DNA from: QHXW01 sp035297145
GTDB taxonomy: Bacteria; Acidobacteriota; Terriglobia; Bryobacterales; Bryobacteraceae
Length of the DNA: 64,000 nt
Assembly (NCBI GenBank): GCA_035297145.1
Contig: DATGZN010000085.1
Span: 101,447-165,446, forward strand
Reading direction: 5' to 3'
A model generated the notes under the pieces. That model was not told the DNA's origin, ran no database searches, and saw nothing but the letters and a program-made list of their open reading frames with translations. Shown here piece by piece: positions 61,130 to 64,000 of this stretch. Position 1 is the first letter of the stretch, and each line of letters opens with the position of its first letter. The translations under genes were made by a program, and so were the position numbers.

Positions 61130-62443
61130 ATGCCAAGGTTCCGCCTGCGAGGCATCGCCCTCTTTAGCTTTTCCGCATTGTGCGCCGCGGCACCGCTGCA
61201 CATGCATCAAAGCGCATTCAAACCGGGACTGAATGGTCTTCCCACGGGTTGGAGCGTCTACGGAGCCAGGCCGGAAATCACGCCGAAAACTTTCGTCGAC
61301 ACCATCCACTACCGCACGGAGCCGGGTTCGCTGGCCATTTCCGGCAATAGCAACGCGGCGGAATACGGCGGCTGGACCTACCTGGCGCCGGAGATTGTTG
61401 CCGGCAAGTGGTATCGCTTCGTGGCTTACTATCGCGCCGAGGGGCTGCACGACGAAGCTCTGCAGGTTGTCGCGCGGCTCGATTGGCAGACCGCGGATGC
61501 GAAGCGCGCCGGGCGGCCCGACTATCCTTACACAGTCACGCCCGATAGTGATTGGACGCAGCTGACCCTGGAAGTACCCGCACCGGAGAAAGCCGCCGCC
61601 GTCAAGATCGAGCTGTTCCTCGAAAACGCGCCGCAGGCCACGCTGTGGTGGGATGACATTTCGCTCGAAGAGATTCCCAACCCTGGACCGCGCACCGTGA
61701 CGGTCGCGACCGTCAAATACCATCCGCACAACACCCACTCCGCCGAGGAGAACGTGCGCCAGTTTGTCGAATTAGTCGACCGCGCGGTGCCCGAAAAAAC
61801 CGACATCATCCTGCTGCCGGAAGGCATGACCGTGGCCGGCACGGGAAAGGATGACGCCGATGTTTCCGAACCCGTTCCCGGCCCGACCACTGAAAAGCTC
61901 GGCGAGCTGGCGCGGCGCAAGCACGCGTACATCATCGGCGGAATCTACGAACGCGAAGCGCCGGCGGTTTACAACACGGCCGTTCTGATCGATCGCGAGG
62001 GCAGGCTCATCGGCAAATATCGCAAGGTCTACCTGCCGCGCGAGGAGATCGAAGCCGGCCTGACTCCCGGCAACTCCTACCCGGTGTTTCGGACGGATTT
62101 CGGCAAGATCGGCATCATGATCTGCTGGGACGTGGAATACGCCGACCCTGCTCGCGCTCTTGCAGTGAAGGGCGCCGAGATAATTCTGATGCCCATCTGG
62201 GATGGCGACCAGACCCTGACCAAGGCGCGGGCCATCGAGAACCATGTGTTCCTGATCAGCTCGACCTACGGCGACAATTCCCTGGTGCTGGACCCGAACG
62301 GCGAAACGCAGGCCATCGCCACGGACAACGGGACGATCGCCCTGGCGACGATCGATCTCAACCGCCGCTACGACGACCCCTGGCTCGGCAATATGCGCGA
62401 GCGCTTCATGAAGGAGCTGCGGTTGGACGTAGCGGTGAAATAG
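61130..62443 (+). CDS. Secreted nitrilase-family hydrolase with N-terminal binding domain
   Basis: 437 residues. A signal sequence (GIALFSFSALCAAAP) precedes a jelly-roll-like domain of about 150 residues (NGLPTGWSVYGA, WRY/WYRFVAYYRAEG, TLWWDDISLEE), which resembles carbohydrate-binding modules. The carbon-nitrogen hydrolase domain (about 190-437) has all three catalytic residues: Glu in LLPEGMTV, Lys in KYRKVYLP and Cys in IMICWDVEYADPA. Nitrilases are usually cytoplasmic, so an exported form fused to a binding module is notable. It is preceded by a 92-bp gap and followed by heptamer repeats. Confidence 0.85.
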   Translation: MPRFRLRGIALFSFSALCAAAPLHMHQSAFKPGLNGLPTGWSVYGARPEITPKTFVDTIHYRTEPGSLAISGNSNAAEYGGWTYLAPEIVAGKWYRFVAYYRAEGLHDEALQVVARLDWQTADAKRAGRPDYPYTVTPDSDWTQLTLEVPAPEKAAAVKIELFLENAPQATLWWDDISLEEIPNPGPRTVTVATVKYHPHNTHSAEENVRQFVELVDRAVPEKTDIILLPEGMTVAGTGKDDADVSEPVPGPTTEKLGELARRKHAYIIGGIYEREAPAVYNTAVLIDREGRLIGKYRKVYLPREEIEAGLTPGNSYPVFRTDFGKIGIMICWDVEYADPARALAVKGAEIILMPIWDGDQTLTKARAIENHVFLISSTYGDNSLVLDPNGETQAIATDNGTIALATIDLNRRYDDPWLGNMRERFMKELRLDVAVK

Positions 62444-62446
62444 ATC

Positions 62447-62491
62447 GGGATTTGGGGTCAGACAAATCCCAAATCCCAAATCCCAAATCCC
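62447..62491. repeat. AAATCCC heptamer array with hairpin
   Basis: Four perfect AAATCCC heptamers run at 62464-62491. Just before them GGGATTTG (62447-62454) can pair with CAAATCCC (62463-62470), giving a stem that may end transcription of the nitrilase gene. The same heptamer reappears in both orientations after 63700. Confidence 0.75.
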
Positions 62492-62505
62492 TGGAAGGAG
62501 GCGCC

Positions 62506-63699
62506 ATGAATCCACGAAGGACCTTTCTAAAGGCGGCCGGCGGAGTTCTGATCCTCAAGCCCCAGACCGTGTTCGGAACGCAGGCGAATTCGACGGTCGA
62601 GATCGGAATCGTCGGCTGCGGCGGGCGCGGCAATTGGATTGGCAAGTTCTTTCCGGAATTCACTGGAGCGCGCGTGGTCGCGTTGGCGGACGTCATCCGC
62701 GAGCACCTCGACGCCACTCGCGAAGCATTCCAGGTGGAGGCCAACCGCGGCTACTACGGGCCCGACGCCTACAAAGAGTTGGCGCACTCCAAGCTCGACG
62801 CCGTCATCATCATGACTCCGCCGTATTTCCACCCCTTGCATGCCCAGGCTGCGATCAATGCAGGAAAACACGCCTGCCTCGCCAAGCCCGTCGCGGTGGA
62901 TGTTCCCGGCTGCCGCAGCATCGTGGAAACCGGCAAGAAAGCAGCCGCAAAGAATCTCACTTTCCTGGTCGATTTCCAGAGCCGCGCTCAGCCCGTGTTT
63001 CAGGAGCTGGTCTCGCGCATCCGCCGCGGTGATCTGGGCAATCCGGCGTTGGCCCAGGTCTTTTACTACGCCGGCCGTCCGGCCAAAGACAAAGGCGCTC
63101 CGGGTATGGATCCCGGGCAGCAGCGCATCCTGAACTTTTACATGGACCGTGTTCTCGGCGGCGACATCATTGTCGAGCAGAACATTCATGTCATCGACAT
63201 GGCCAACTGGTACATCGGCGCGCACCCGCTGAAAGCCACGGGATCCGGCGGGCGCAGCACCGACTGGAAGGGCACCTCCTGGGACGCCGGCGATGCTTAC
63301 GATCACTTTCTGGTGAATTACTGGTATCTGGGAGACGTCCACGCCACCTTCAGTTCCCACCAGTTGAATGGTGCCTTCTCAGACCTTTGCGTCCGGTTGG
63401 TCGGCATCAAAGGCACCGCGGATACGCATTACGGCGGCCTCGTGCGCATCGTGGGCGAGAATGCCTGGATGGGCGCGGAGAAGGACGACACGTTTCGCTC
63501 CGGCGCCATTGCGAATGTGAAGGCTTTTGTCGAAGCCGTGCGCACCGGCAAGCCAATCAATAACGCCGATCAGGCCGTTGAAAGCAACCTGACCGCCATC
63601 CTCGGTCGCATGGCCGCGTACCAGCAGCGTCTGGTCACCTGGGAAGAGATGATGCGTTCCGGCGAGAAGTTGGACGCCGAGTTAAAGCTGCGGTGGTGA
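62506..63699 (+). CDS. Gfo/Idh/MocA-family oxidoreductase with Tat signal
   Basis: 397 residues from the ATG at 62506, preceded by AAGGAGG; the longer frame to 62452 runs through the heptamer array. The N terminus NPRRTFLKAAGGVLIL is a twin-arginine signal. The Rossmann motif IGIVGCGGRGNWIG is near residue 28, and CLAKPVAVDV (the EKP-like motif, here AKP) near residue 123. A DxxxHxxD/N-type region (VIDMANWYIG) follows. These exported members are common in Acidobacteria and Planctomycetes and act on sugars, but the substrate is unknown. Confidence 0.9.
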   Translation: MNPRRTFLKAAGGVLILKPQTVFGTQANSTVEIGIVGCGGRGNWIGKFFPEFTGARVVALADVIREHLDATREAFQVEANRGYYGPDAYKELAHSKLDAVIIMTPPYFHPLHAQAAINAGKHACLAKPVAVDVPGCRSIVETGKKAAAKNLTFLVDFQSRAQPVFQELVSRIRRGDLGNPALAQVFYYAGRPAKDKGAPGMDPGQQRILNFYMDRVLGGDIIVEQNIHVIDMANWYIGAHPLKATGSGGRSTDWKGTSWDAGDAYDHFLVNYWYLGDVHATFSSHQLNGAFSDLCVRLVGIKGTADTHYGGLVRIVGENAWMGAEKDDTFRSGAIANVKAFVEAVRTGKPINNADQAVESNLTAILGRMAAYQQRLVTWEEMMRSGEKLDAELKLRW

Positions 63700-63702
63700 G
63701 GC

Positions 63703-63829
63703 GGGATTTGGGATTTAGGATTTGGGATTTGGTAAATCTGCCGCGCCGCAATCGCGAACGTTCAGGAAAACGAGGATGGCTCCGCGGAGCAGCCTGCTAG
63801 CCAAATCCTAAGTCCCAAATCCCAAATCC
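63703..63829. repeat. Inverted heptamer arrays (GGGATTT / AAATCCC)
   Basis: Left: GGGATTT, GGGATTT, AGGATTT, GGGATTT at 63703-63730. Right: CCAAATCC, TAAGTCCC, AAATCCC, AAATCC at 63801-63829. The two can pair over about 30 bp with a few mismatches around a 68-base loop. They lie between convergent genes and may act as a bidirectional terminator. The right array encodes the last residues and stop of the partial gene. Confidence 0.72.
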
Positions 63830-64000
63830 TGCCTTTCGGCCTCCGCCACGTACACCTGTGTCCACCCCGTCCGGTCGCTCGCGAATGCCACTAGCTTCTC
63901 ATCCGGTGAGAATGACGGGTGTGGATGCGTCCACTGCGGGCCGTAGACAGAGTCAGTTGGAACCTCCATCCAACTGAGTGCGCGGCCGGCGCTCGCGCCT
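63808..64000 (-). CDS. C-terminal end of a beta-propeller protein (oligogalacturonate-lyase-like), partial
   Basis: The window ends inside this gene. The 63 visible residues include WTHPHPSFSPDEKLVAFASD, followed by RTGWTQVYVAE, a PD40/TolB-like propeller blade. The HPHPSFSPDE pattern recalls the pectate-lyase-22 (oligogalacturonate lyase) family, but one blade is not enough to be sure. Its last residues (QDLGFGT) and its stop codon come from the heptamer array, so the original end was probably altered by the repeat. Confidence 0.65.
   Translation of the reverse strand, partial: GASAGRALSWMEVPTDSVYGPQWTHPHPSFSPDEKLVAFASDRTGWTQVYVAEAERQDLGFGT

Noticed and set aside
1..64000. tRNA or rRNA genes
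   Set aside because: I noticed no cloverleaf-like stretch with a recognisable T-arm (GGTTCRA) in the right setting and no rRNA segments; a covariance-model scan would be needed to exclude a tRNA fully.

Overview
The window reads as chromosomal DNA from an acidobacterium of the Solibacter/Bryobacterales type. The main evidence is two large secreted proteins (24072-27149 and 27405-29759) that end in the C-terminal module described mainly from Candidatus Solibacter (TIGR03437 type). Supporting evidence is the moderately high GC, several long secreted Ig-like or beta-propeller proteins, OB-fold sensor kinase architecture and Tat-exported Gfo/Idh/MocA and DUF362 proteins. All assignments rest on reading the sequence; no database search was possible.

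Layout. 0.3-2.9 kb: a two-gene hexuronate unit (UxaE-type tagaturonate epimerase, then an SDR dehydrogenase). 3.2-9.2 kb: a secreted protein with three VVDTR repeats, galU, a 7Fe ferredoxin, a small orphan, queD and a DinG-type helicase. 9.3-15.4 kb is an accessory patch: a higBA toxin-antitoxin pair with a perfect 9-bp dyad in front of it, two displaced fragments of the helicase gene, a truncated FRG-domain gene, a hybrid-type sensor kinase without receiver, and the C-terminal remnant of an IS110 transposase. 15.4-31.6 kb is a cell-surface block: a 1670-residue protein with 16 Ig-like repeats, a small secreted Ig-like protein, a membrane protein with a degenerate MPN/JAMM-like domain, an outer-membrane barrel, two proteins with the Solibacter C-terminal module and a TonB-like protein.

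31.6-42.7 kb carries a tight-adherence (Tad/Flp) pilus locus. It begins with a NarL-type regulator, a PilZ protein and a polytopic membrane protein. Three tandem flp pilin genes follow (one 58 codons long, one starting with GTG), then cpaB, cpaC, cpaE/tadZ, cpaF/tadA, tadB, tadC and a 32-codon membrane smORF. The prepilin peptidase and the TadE/F/G minor pilins are not in the window.

42.9-59.1 kb is an envelope glycan and lipid block: a toroid (prenyltransferase/squalene-cyclase-like) protein, DUF362, polytopic membrane proteins, a PAP2/AUR1-like enzyme, two family-2 glycosyltransferases, methyltransferases, a sugar epimerase and a GDP-D,D-heptose module (hddC-, hddA- and gmhB-like). An 87-bp element occurs twice in this block, ahead of 49529 and ahead of 53133. 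It has three conserved segments joined by two variable linkers of unchanged length, and it is the best candidate here for an undescribed regulatory element.

59.1-64.0 kb: a B12-type radical SAM protein with unusual CX6CX2C spacing, a secreted nitrilase fused to a carbohydrate-binding-like domain, a Tat-exported Gfo/Idh/MocA oxidoreductase and the 3' end of a beta-propeller (oligogalacturonate-lyase-like) gene. Heptamer arrays (AAATCCC/GGGATTT) separate the last genes.
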